Shown here one piece after another: positions 21,342-27,503 of a stretch of DNA of 27,503 bases (position 1 is the first letter of the stretch; the number at the start of each line of letters is the position of its first letter). A model generated the notes under the pieces. The model saw only the letters and a list, made by a program, of their open reading frames with translations. It was not told the origin of the DNA and searched no databases. Made by a program: the position numbers and the translations under genes. The DNA lies in NCBI GenBank assembly GCA_934376945.1, contig CAKRPI010000018.1, positions 1-27,503 of the forward strand, in the 5' to 3' direction. This DNA is from an uncultured Lachnospiraceae bacterium. GTDB taxonomy: Bacteria > Bacillota > Clostridia > Lachnospirales > Lachnospiraceae.

Positions 21342-23090
21342 ATGGAACAGGAAACAAATACAGTACATACAGTGGGAGCTGGCGAATTAAGTCTTCTGCA
21401 TCCGGCAGGAATGGATCCGGCGTATCAGCCGCTTCCGGAGGAGACGGCACATGATCTTTCACTGGAGCAGATTTGCGGGGAGCTGACCAAAATGGAGCCA
21501 GAACGAAATCTGATCCGCCGGATAATGATGCGGATTTCAGCAAATCCGCAGGTTATAAAATATCGCTGCGATATCTTTGAGGATATTCTGACGTATCCGA
21601 CACTTCGCGAGGAACTGCATGCATTGCTGGATCGCGTTGATTTTCTGCGGACGTATGGCAGCTTTACGAAGGAGTCAGATGCGTCCGGAATCTGGGAGCT
21701 GATACACAGGCTGGATGAGATGAAGGAATACATCGAGTGCGTGGAGGGGATTTATTGCTGCCTGAATGAAAAGGAAATTCGCTCAGAAGGTCTGCTGTCG
21801 CTCAAAAATTACGTAAAAGCATTGTATGAGGATAATGGGTTTGAGGCGTTGAAAAAGGACATTGCACAGCTAAGGGTAGGTGCTTCGGAGATTAAAAGTG
21901 TTACACTTGGTGTGAATTTGAATGACAGGTTTGAGCCAAACGGAATTGGTATTGTATCGATCAACAGCCGCTATTTTACGAAGTCCGGAATTCTGGCAAA
22001 TTTCTGTGATTTTCTGAACCGGCAGGATGAACTTTCACCGGATACAGAGTGGAAAAAGAAATACACGTTTCGTACCGGATCCGGCGAAAACGGATCACAG
22101 GCGCTGGAGCAGGCTGCTGATACTATGATGCGCGGACGCGCTGCAATGGCCGGGATTGTGACGCCGGCACCGGATAGCCGCAGTGATGATGTAATGCATT
22201 CACTGGACCGTGCGGCAACGGCGATGCTCTCAGGGACCGTGCGGAAGCTGAAGCAGATTCTTTCCCGTCATGTCTCAGTAAGTACGCAGGTGATTGCATC
22301 ACGTATTCCGGAGCTTGTTTATTATATCCGCTGGGCGGAATATGTGGAAAAGCTGCAAAAAACAGGTTATACCATGTGCAAGCCACAGGTGGAAGAGACA
22401 GAGAAGCGAATGATGAAAGCAGAAGGGCTGTATAATCTGAAGCTTGCGAAGCATGCACCGTCGGAGATCGTCACAAATGATCTTGTATTTGACCGGGAAC
22501 ATCGCATTTATATTCTGACAGGGGCCAATCGAGGAGGCAAGACAACGATCACACAGGCTGTAGGCATTGCTTTTTTGCTGGCGCAGGGTGGAATTTATGT
22601 GCCTGGTACGTCGTTTACCTTCAGTCCTGCCTCAAATCTGTTTACGCATTTTCCGGCAGATGAAAATAAAACAATGGATCTTGGAAGGCTGGGTGAGGAA
22701 TCGAAACGATTCCGGGAAATTTTTCTTTTGGCTGATTCGGCAGCGCTGTTTTTGCTGAATGAATCCTTTTCCACAACCTCTTTTGAGGAGGGATTTTTTA
22801 TTGCCTACGACGCAGTGCGTGCACTGAGAGATCTCGGGGCAAGAACAATCTACAATACACATATGCATAAGCTGGCCAGAAAGCTGGATGAGCTGAATGC
22901 AGAGGGAGACGGAGACAGTCTGGCGGCAAGCCTGGTGGCAGAGACGGAGGACGGTCAGCGCTCCTACCGGGTGCGGGTTGCTGTACCGCAGGGACTTTCG
23001 TATGCCCGGGATATCGCAGAAAAGTACGGAGTGACGTATGAGCAGCTTTGTGCCGGACGGAACAAAGACGAAAGCAGTCATAAGATCTGA
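21342..23090 (+). CDS. MutS-like ATPase (no mismatch-recognition domain)
   Basis: 582 residues from the ATG at 21342; a TTG two codons earlier (21336) is equally possible, since AAGGAAAGAAGGG fits either. The N-terminal part is helical, like the MutS core/lever region. The C-terminal third is a MutS-type ABC ATPase: Walker A GANRGGKTT (Lys400), Walker B LFLLNES with Asn473-Glu474, then STTS, and the switch His507 (NTHMHKL). The canonical Walker B Asp-Glu is Asn-Glu here, as in several stand-alone MutS-like families. The MutS domains I and II and the Phe-x-Glu mismatch reader are absent, as is the MutS2 Smr nuclease. Role in mismatch repair is therefore doubtful. It may be transcribed with the DUF1538-PII pair (110 nt upstream). 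Confidence 0.86.
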   Translation: MEQETNTVHTVGAGELSLLHPAGMDPAYQPLPEETAHDLSLEQICGELTKMEPERNLIRRIMMRISANPQVIKYRCDIFEDILTYPTLREELHALLDRVDFLRTYGSFTKESDASGIWELIHRLDEMKEYIECVEGIYCCLNEKEIRSEGLLSLKNYVKALYEDNGFEALKKDIAQLRVGASEIKSVTLGVNLNDRFEPNGIGIVSINSRYFTKSGILANFCDFLNRQDELSPDTEWKKKYTFRTGSGENGSQALEQAADTMMRGRAAMAGIVTPAPDSRSDDVMHSLDRAATAMLSGTVRKLKQILSRHVSVSTQVIASRIPELVYYIRWAEYVEKLQKTGYTMCKPQVEETEKRMMKAEGLYNLKLAKHAPSEIVTNDLVFDREHRIYILTGANRGGKTTITQAVGIAFLLAQGGIYVPGTSFTFSPASNLFTHFPADENKTMDLGRLGEESKRFREIFLLADSAALFLLNESFSTTSFEEGFFIAYDAVRALRDLGARTIYNTHMHKLARKLDELNAEGDGDSLAASLVAETEDGQRSYRVRVAVPQGLSYARDIAEKYGVTYEQLCAGRNKDESSHKI

Positions 23091-23149
23091 GCAGATATTC
23101 AATGATACTTTACGATATTTTACTGATTGGATATATCTGCACATTCTGC

Positions 23150-23177
23150 TTGCGGTTATTGCGAAAACCATTATAAT
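23150..23177 (+). promoter_or_regulatory. Promoter for the sugar-kinase pair (long leader)
   Basis: TTGCGG (23150-23155), 16-bp spacer, perfect TATAAT (23172-23177). No better promoter is visible closer to the GHMP gene at 23587, so the leader would be about 400 nt and full of hairpin repeats. Upstream, GCAGATAT (23091-23098) and ATATCTGC (23133-23140) form an inverted repeat. Confidence 0.55.
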
Positions 23178-23248
23178 AGAAGGTGACATCTTTACCGGGA
23201 GACTTTGATGATATTGGGGTTTGATCGGGCTGTGAAGCAGCAGCTTGA

Positions 23249-23330
23249 TTCTGCACAGGCAGCGAAGCGGGGTGTAAAGCTCTGCTTTGTTCTGCACAGG
23301 CAGCGAAGCGGATTGTAAAGCTCCGCTTTG
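23249..23330 (+). repeat. Two 41-bp tandem hairpin repeats (C-type) in the kinase leader
   Basis: Units 23249-23289 and 23290-23330 match at about 38 of 41 positions. Each begins TTCTGCACAGGCAGCGAAGC and ends with a complementary arm. In the second unit AAGCGGA pairs with TCCGCTT. In the first, AAGCGGGG and CTCTGCTT still pair using G-U, so the differences keep the stem. Confidence 0.85.
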
Positions 23331-23397
23331 ATGAGAGAACTGCGAGTATCTGCGGCAGTGTAAATGACAGGGTTTGCATCTGCCCGTCCCGGAGTCA

Positions 23398-23426
23398 AAG
23401 CGGATATTCGCAATCCGCTTCGTTAC
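23398..23426 (+). repeat. Short dispersed hairpin, C-type copy 2
   Basis: AAGCGGA (23398-23404) and TCCGCTT (23414-23420) with loop TATTCGCAA, then CGTTAC. It is 27/29 identical to 7793-7821. A half copy, CGAAGCGGATTGCG, occurs at 27248-27261. Confidence 0.78.
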
Positions 23427-23434
23427 TTGCTCAT

Positions 23435-23554
23435 AACCGAGTAACTGCTTCGCAGCTTATCAGGAGTGGCTTGTACCACTCCTGATACAAGCAAGTCCCC
23501 ACCCACTGCTTATTGCTCCACGCAATTGAAGCAGGGGACTTGCTTGACTCGGTT
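23435..23554 (-). repeat. Composite dispersed element, B-type copy 1, with inverted ends
   Basis: Inverted ends AACCGAGT (23435-23442) and ACTCGGTT (23547-23554) bound 120 bp. On the minus strand the first half is the fullest B element: AAGCAAGTCCCC/GGGGACTTGCTT (12 bp), TGCTT/AAGCA, ATTGC/GCAAT around GTGGA. Beyond it ATCAGGAGTGG/CCACTCCTGAT (23459-23485) is a perfect 11-bp hairpin. No transposase is encoded, so it is MITE-like in form. It ends about 30 bp before the GHMP kinase start. Confidence 0.82.
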
Positions 23555-23586
23555 AAAAAATAATAAAACCGAGAAGGAGAAGGAAT

Positions 23587-24834
23587 ATGAGAATACCGGA
23601 GATTACCGTATTAAAAGCGTTGTATGGGGATGCGGCAGAAGAGGGAAAGGCACGTTATGAATCACTGGCAAAGCATTATCAGGAGCTTTACCATGACGAT
23701 AAAATGGAATTCTTTTCCGCGCCGGGTCGTACTGAGATCGTCGGCAATCATACCGATCATAACGGAGGAAAAATTCTTGCAGCAAGCATAGATCTTGATA
23801 CAATCGGAGCGGCTTATCCAAACGGCACAGATACGATCGTGATTGTCAGCGAAGGATATGACAAAAAAGTGATTGTTAATACCGCAGAGCTGGAGAAAGT
23901 GCCGAAAAACTGCGGTACGGTATCCCTTGTGGCTGGTATGGCAGAGGCTGTAAAGAAAAAAGGATTTCAGGTAAGCGGATTTAATGCATACGTTTCAACG
24001 AAGGTAATCAGCGCTGCAGGCATCAGCTCTTCAGCATCCTTTGAAATGCTGATCTGTTCAATGATGAATTATTTCTTCAATGACGAAAAAATGACGTGTG
24101 CGGATTATGCAAAGATTGGTCAGTATGCGGAAAATCATTTCTGGGACAAAGCATCAGGTCTGATGGATCAGATGGCATGTGCGGTCGGCGGACCGATCCA
24201 GCTGGATTTTTCAGATGATGTAAAATATGAGAAAGTGGATTTTGATTTTGCACGCTTCGGGTATGATCTTGTGATCGTAAATACCGGAAAGGGCCATGCA
24301 GACCTCAGCCGTGAATACAGTGAAATTCCGGAAGAGATGAAAGCAGTCGCAAAATGTCTGGGCGGAAAGTGGCTGGCTGAATGCAGCTATGAGCAGCTGC
24401 TGGAGCATTACGCAGAGGTAGAAGCGACGGTTCAGAACGACCGTGCAATCCTGCGCGCAATTCATTATTTTGAGGAAAATGCAAGAGTGGAAGCTGCAGC
24501 GAAAGCAGTAGCAGAGGACGATGGCAAGAAACTGCTGCAGATTCTTGATGAATCGGGAAGATCTTCCTGGGAGCTGCTGCAGAACTGCTATCCGATTGCA
24601 AATTATAAGGAGCAGAAGATTGCGCTTGCACTTGCGCTGACGAGCCATTATCTCAAAGAGATCGGTGATGGATGCTGCAGAATACATGGAGGCGGATTTG
24701 CCGGAGTTATCATGAGCATCATTCCGAAAGCACATACCAATGAATATGTGGAATACATTGCACGCTTCGTTGGAGCATCGAATGTATATCCGATGCAGAT
24801 CCGTGCAGCCGGTGCAATTCATGTAGGCGCTTAA
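23587..24834 (+). CDS. GHMP-family sugar kinase, galactokinase-like with altered signature
   Basis: 415 residues. AGGAG (23575-23579) precedes the ATG. Galactokinases phosphorylate galactose at C1. The N-terminal galactokinase signature is present but changed: residues 47-61 read GRTEIVGNHTDHNGG, where GalK normally has GEHTDY (Glu to Asn, Tyr to His). The ATP-binding GHMP loop is ISAAGISSSAS (141-151), the probable catalytic base is Asp194 in GLMDQMACAVGG, and the third motif is HGGGFAG (from His367). All catalytic elements are kept, so it should be an active sugar-1-kinase, but the altered sugar-binding residues make galactose uncertain. It shares an operon with an FGGY kinase; no galT or galE is nearby. 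Confidence 0.85.
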   Translation: MRIPEITVLKALYGDAAEEGKARYESLAKHYQELYHDDKMEFFSAPGRTEIVGNHTDHNGGKILAASIDLDTIGAAYPNGTDTIVIVSEGYDKKVIVNTAELEKVPKNCGTVSLVAGMAEAVKKKGFQVSGFNAYVSTKVISAAGISSSASFEMLICSMMNYFFNDEKMTCADYAKIGQYAENHFWDKASGLMDQMACAVGGPIQLDFSDDVKYEKVDFDFARFGYDLVIVNTGKGHADLSREYSEIPEEMKAVAKCLGGKWLAECSYEQLLEHYAEVEATVQNDRAILRAIHYFEENARVEAAAKAVAEDDGKKLLQILDESGRSSWELLQNCYPIANYKEQKIALALALTSHYLKEIGDGCCRIHGGGFAGVIMSIIPKAHTNEYVEYIARFVGASNVYPMQIRAAGAIHVGA

Positions 24835-24837
24835 AAA

Positions 24838-26319
24838 ATGAGAGCGGCAGGATTTGATATCGGAACGACGACGGTTTGCGGTGTTTTGCTTGATCTTGAA
24901 AATGGCAGGACAATAAAGACCCGGACGAGAAAAAATGATTCCTGGATAGAAGGAGAATCTTATGAAAGGCTGCAGGATCCTGCGCGGATCCTGGGCCTGG
25001 TGAGAGAAATCTATTCAGATTTTCTGGAAGAAGGAGAGCTTTCAGTAATTGGTCTGACGGGACAAATGCATGGAATGGTGTATGTGGATGAAGAAGGAAA
25101 TGCAGTCAGCTCTTTGTATACATGGGAGGATGAACGAGGAAACTGTCCGATTCCAAAGACATCGGCAGCTTCCGAAACAGATACATCGAGGCATATGTGC
25201 AGCAGTACGACGGACGTTGGTGCTGTAGGCAGATTCGAATCGCCGGAAACGTATGCGCAGGAGCTTTCCTTCCTGACCGGTTACCAAATGGCGACCGGTT
25301 TTGGTCTGACGACACATTATTACAACCTCAAAAATAATCTGGTACCGCCATCGGCTGTGACATTCTGTACAATTCATGATTACGTTGCAATGAAGCTAAC
25401 CGGACAGAAAAGACCGCTGATGACGGCATCTGATGCAGCAAGTTTCGGATGCTTCGATCTGGAAACGATGTGTTTTGATGCGGAAGCATTAAAAGGTGCA
25501 GGAATTGATGCATCGCTTCTGCCTGCATGCACGGCAGGGCTGGCGCTTGTTGGATGCACAAAAGAGCAGGTTCCGGTGGCATGTGCAATCGGAGACAATC
25601 AGGCCAGCGTGATCGGATCAGTAAGCAATATGGAAAAAAGTCTTCTGATCAATATTGGCACAAGCAGTCAGATTTCAATGTGCCTGTCTCTGCCGGAGAC
25701 AAAGAAAAGAAGAGAATTGCAGGATGCGCTGCAAAAGGCAGGGATCGAGCTAAGACCGGTCTGCGGCGATTTGTTTTTGATGGTTGGCGCAGGCTTGTGT
25801 GGTGGGAGAGCATACGCACTTCTGGAGCACTTTTTTGCAAGAACTGTAGAACTGATGACCGGAAAAGCCCCGGAGAATCAACTGTATGAGCAGATGAATG
25901 CACTTCTGGAAAAACGGGGGCTAAAGGACGGAGGTCTGAAGATTGATACCAGGTTTTGCGGAACGCGTCAAAAGCCTGAGAAAAGAGGCAGCATCAGCGG
26001 ACTTGGAGAAGAAAACTTTACACCGGAAGAATTTGTATTTGGTATTTTGCGCGGAATGGCAGAAGAACTGGATACGTTTTATCAGGAAATGAGGGCAGAC
26101 GGAGCAGAAGCCCCGCAATATCTGATTGGAAGTGGAAATGCAGTCAGAAGTAATCTGTATCTGAGACGGATATTTGAAAGAATATTTGCCATGGATCTTC
26201 AGATTCCACAGCATAAGGAAGAGGCGGCATTTGGATCTGCGTTGTTTGCAATAACAGCAGCCGGATGCGCAGATTCTCTGGAAAGTGCTCAGAAGATGAT
26301 TGCTTATGAATGCAAATAA
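24838..26319 (+). CDS. FGGY-family carbohydrate kinase, sedoheptulokinase-like
   Basis: 493 residues, ATG 3 nt after the GHMP stop with no clear ribosome site, so probably translationally coupled. FGGY kinases phosphorylate polyols and sugars. The N-terminal phosphate loop FDIGTTTVCGVLLD and GLTGQMHGMVYVDEEGN, plus MATGFGLTTHYYN, resemble sedoheptulokinases. The putative catalytic Asp253 is in IGDNQASVIG, and INIGTSSQIS with GSGNAVRSN completes the ATP site. Between about residues 105 and 136 there is an insertion of about 30 residues rich in Ser, Thr and Asp (TSAASETDTSRH...VGRFESP) where related kinases have only a short loop. The substrate is inferred, not shown; xylulose, gluconate or another ketose cannot be excluded. 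Confidence 0.85.
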   Translation: MRAAGFDIGTTTVCGVLLDLENGRTIKTRTRKNDSWIEGESYERLQDPARILGLVREIYSDFLEEGELSVIGLTGQMHGMVYVDEEGNAVSSLYTWEDERGNCPIPKTSAASETDTSRHMCSSTTDVGAVGRFESPETYAQELSFLTGYQMATGFGLTTHYYNLKNNLVPPSAVTFCTIHDYVAMKLTGQKRPLMTASDAASFGCFDLETMCFDAEALKGAGIDASLLPACTAGLALVGCTKEQVPVACAIGDNQASVIGSVSNMEKSLLINIGTSSQISMCLSLPETKKRRELQDALQKAGIELRPVCGDLFLMVGAGLCGGRAYALLEHFFARTVELMTGKAPENQLYEQMNALLEKRGLKDGGLKIDTRFCGTRQKPEKRGSISGLGEENFTPEEFVFGILRGMAEELDTFYQEMRADGAEAPQYLIGSGNAVRSNLYLRRIFERIFAMDLQIPQHKEEAAFGSALFAITAAGCADSLESAQKMIAYECK

Positions 26320-26350
26320 AACGCAATTCAAAGGTATACAAAGGTATATA

Positions 26351-26393
26351 AAAAGCCGCATGGCATCGAAAGAGATGCACATGCGGCTTTTTT
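26351..26393 (+). terminator. Intrinsic terminator of the sugar-kinase operon
   Basis: AAAAGCCGCATG and CATGCGGCTTTT pair, with an inner GCATC/GATGC stem and GAAAGA loop, followed by T6. A direct repeat AAAGGTATA precedes it (about 26328-26348). Confidence 0.93.
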
Positions 26394-26425
26394 CATTGCA
26401 AAAACTCAAAGAGCTTTTTGCAATG
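26394..26425. other. Second long hairpin directly after the terminator
   Basis: CATTGCAAAAACTC (26394-26407) pairs with GAGCTTTTTGCAATG (26411-26425) through an 11-bp stem, a one-base bulge and CTC/GAG with loop AAA. No T-tract follows on either strand. It lies between the convergent kinase and XRE genes and may trim or protect 3' ends, or help terminate the XRE transcript. Confidence 0.6.
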
Positions 26426-26455
26426 CTGTCCCCCGACAATAAGTTCTGATAAAAA

Positions 26456-26785
26456 TTAACGACAATTGCCGTCTGAAAGCCCCTGCATATATGCAAGAGC
26501 ACATTTTCGCTGCTCTGCTGACAGCGAAGTAAAAAGTGTAAGACACTCTGACTGCTCAGGTGTCAGTCCCGTAAGACTACGATCCGGCTCAAAGAAATCG
26601 GTTACCGAAATACCAAAGCCCTCGCACAGCTTCAAAAGTGTGGGAAGAGTAGGCATATTCTGTTTGTTCAGCATAGTGCTGAGCGTGGAATATGCAATAC
26701 CGGATGCTTTTGCGAGCTGGTAACAGGACCAGCCGCGTTCTTCACAAAGTTCCTGAATTCGTTTTAATGGATCAAAGTTGTTCAT
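26456..26785 (-). CDS. XRE-family helix-turn-helix regulator
   Basis: 109 residues from MNNFDPLKRI; GAGG sits 7 nt upstream of this ATG. The upstream extension to 26872 has no ribosome site. Residues about 6-66 form a Cro/C1-type HTH: IQELCEERGWSCYQLAKASGIAYSTLSTMLNKQN, with recognition helix AYSTLSTML, followed by PTLPTLLKLCEGFGISVTDFFE. The C-terminal 40 residues (LTPEQSECLTLFTSLSAEQRKCALAYMQGL) are helical and probably dimerise. Targets are unknown. It stands alone, convergent with the sugar kinases and divergent from the downstream leader, so it might be autoregulated. Confidence 0.92.
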   Translation of the reverse strand: MNNFDPLKRIQELCEERGWSCYQLAKASGIAYSTLSTMLNKQNMPTLPTLLKLCEGFGISVTDFFEPDRSLTGLTPEQSECLTLFTSLSAEQRKCALAYMQGLSDGNCR

Positions 26786-26811
26786 ATTATGCCTCGTTAT
26801 TTTCTGCCAAA

Positions 26812-26841
26812 TTAATACTTCTATGTTCCATAATATCTCAA
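26812..26841 (-). promoter_or_regulatory. Possible promoter of the XRE gene
   Basis: On the minus strand TTGAGA (complement of 26836-26841) and TATTAA (complement of 26812-26817) are 18 bp apart, about 27 bp before the ATG. This is the best match in an AT-rich stretch. Confidence 0.4.
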
Positions 26842-26892
26842 TTTGTAAAAAACACCAGATAGTAAAGGGCAATGTACCTATGACGGATTAAC

Positions 26893-27146
26893 AATGCCAA
26901 AAAACAGGCATTTTTTTACAGAGTGAAGAACGTTATTGTCATGGGATTTGCAGTAGCAACTTCCTATTATAAGTGGTAACTTAAAAAAGGTCAAATACAA
27001 GTAAACATCGGTGCTGTAATGTGAATTCGCATGTCAAAATACGACAAGTTCCAGGATATGTATTGTTTTGAGTAAAGAGGAGATTTTGAGCCGGATCAAA
27101 TCAAATACCAGCCTGCACTGGAAGCATGTAAGTGCATTCGTTATGT
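26893..27146. other. Gene-free region with a terminator-like hairpin
   Basis: AATGCC (26893-26898) and GGCATT (26907-26912) with T7 form a small terminator-like hairpin on the plus strand, yet nothing on that strand precedes it. The rest, to 27146, shows no credible ORF; short open stretches around 27033-27146 change frame and lack a start context. Nothing else was recognised. Confidence 0.45.
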
Positions 27147-27215
27147 GAACGCAGATAAGCATTTCACTGCTTCAAGTGCGGGGAGCGCTAAGCGATGGGA
27201 GGGGATGCTTATGTG
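27147..27215 (+). repeat. Dispersed hairpin element, A-type copy 3
   Basis: Begins GAACGCAGATAAGCATTTCA. The outer arm ATAAGCAT pairs perfectly with ATGCTTAT (copy 2 needs G-U here). The inner stems TGCTT/AAGCG and AGTGC/GCGCT pair using G-U. It is followed by AAAGCTCC and the C-type half copy at 27248-27261. It is the most diverged A copy, yet the fold is kept. Confidence 0.83.
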
Positions 27216-27284
27216 AGTGTGGGTTGAAAGCTCCAACTGACAGGTTGCGAAGCGGATTGCGTAGTATACGTGAGAAAAGAGAAT

Positions 27285-27389
27285 AAAATTTTCAAAAGTG
27301 TATAAAAAATATAAATAAAACAAAAAATATAAAAAATTTGAAGAATTTCAAAAATAAGTGTTGACATCTGGGGAAGGTGGTGGTATGAT
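27285..27389 (+). promoter_or_regulatory. Strong promoter with A/T-rich UP-like tract, rrn-like
   Basis: A perfect TTGACA (27361-27366), 17 bp, TATGAT (27384-27389). The 75 bp upstream are nearly all A and T, with an 18-bp imperfect tandem repeat (AAAAAATATAAATAAAAC and its neighbour). This is the layout of rRNA-operon promoters in Firmicutes. No gene starts in the remaining 114 bases. Confidence 0.8.
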
Positions 27390-27478
27390 GTAACACGTCG
27401 CTGCGGAAGACACCACAGAGACACAGAAAAAGCCGGATGCAAAGCTCAGAGATGAGACAAGCACCGACAAACAAAAAT

Positions 27479-27503
27479 AAAAAAGTTGAAAAAAGTTGTT
27501 GAC
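27479..27503 (+). promoter_or_regulatory. Second promoter, cut by the window end
   Basis: An A-rich run and AAAAAAGTTG-type repeats lead to GTTGTTGAC at the last base, i.e. TTGAC of a likely TTGACA -35. Tandem promoters of this form commonly precede 16S rRNA genes in Clostridia, so an rrn or tRNA operon may begin just outside. Confidence 0.55.

Noticed and set aside
23466..23660. 64-residue frame ahead of the GHMP kinase
   Set aside because: It translates the B1 element and its flank, then reads into the kinase gene out of frame.
26893..26917. Terminator-like hairpin as evidence of a plus-strand gene
   Set aside because: No plus-strand gene or convincing promoter lies upstream; kept only as a structural note.
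27033..27146. Possible gene remnant (short reading MSKYDKFQDMYCFE then a frame change)
   Set aside because: Too short, no ribosome site, and no family recognised; cannot be told from chance.

Overview
The window looks like a chromosomal segment of a gut Firmicute, most likely Lachnospiraceae (Blautia/Ruminococcus-like). Evidence: strong AGGAGG-type ribosome sites, several TTG starts, TTGACA/TATAAT promoters with TGn extended -10s, a T-box in front of metG, a Thr/Glu-stalked surface protein with prealbumin-fold domains, and the gene families themselves. The taxonomic call is inference. No phage, plasmid, IS transposase, CRISPR array, tRNA or rRNA gene is present.

Layout. 1-2508: 3' part of a hybrid sensor histidine kinase (sensor, TM, PAS, kinase core, two receivers), cut by the window edge. 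2738-7372: very large wall-anchored surface protein with two Thr/Glu-rich stalks. 7868-9169: secreted protein with three bacterial Ig-like (BIG2) domains. 9269-9610 (-): DUF1622-type small membrane protein. 9950-10825: DegV-family lipid-binding protein. 10956-11052: promoter plus terminator hairpin with no gene, an orphan leader or small RNA. 11273-13279 (-): membrane-anchored DUF885 (HExxPGH) peptidase-like protein with inserted repeats. 13465-18696: T-box-controlled operon metG - MATE transporter - M18 aminopeptidase. 19034-23090: duplicated DUF1538 membrane protein, duplicated PII-like protein, then a MutS-like ATPase. 23587-26319: GHMP (galactokinase-like) and FGGY (sedoheptulokinase-like) sugar kinases. 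26456-26785 (-): XRE regulator. 27285-27503: AT-rich tract and strong tandem promoters running off the edge, rrn-like.

The most unusual signal is a family of about 65-75 bp imperfect hairpins scattered through the window: A-type at 7600, 18750 and 27147; B-type at 12019, 13829 and, inverted, 23435. The A and B subfamilies align almost end to end. Both inner stems are kept by paired base changes. Two copies begin exactly at the T-tract of an intrinsic terminator. One copy lies inside the reading frame of the DUF885 protein and is translated. A second small hairpin (GAAGCGGA / TCCGCTT) repeatedly lies near them.

The best candidate functional system is the pairing of an internally duplicated DUF1538 membrane protein with an internally duplicated PII-like protein encoded 14 nt downstream. 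It recalls AmtB-GlnK and SbtA-SbtB transporter/PII pairs, but its substrate and ligand are unknown. Other points of note are a 22-bp, two-helical-turn array of five units running into the metG T-box promoter, an 11-bp array upstream of degV, and the orphan leader.
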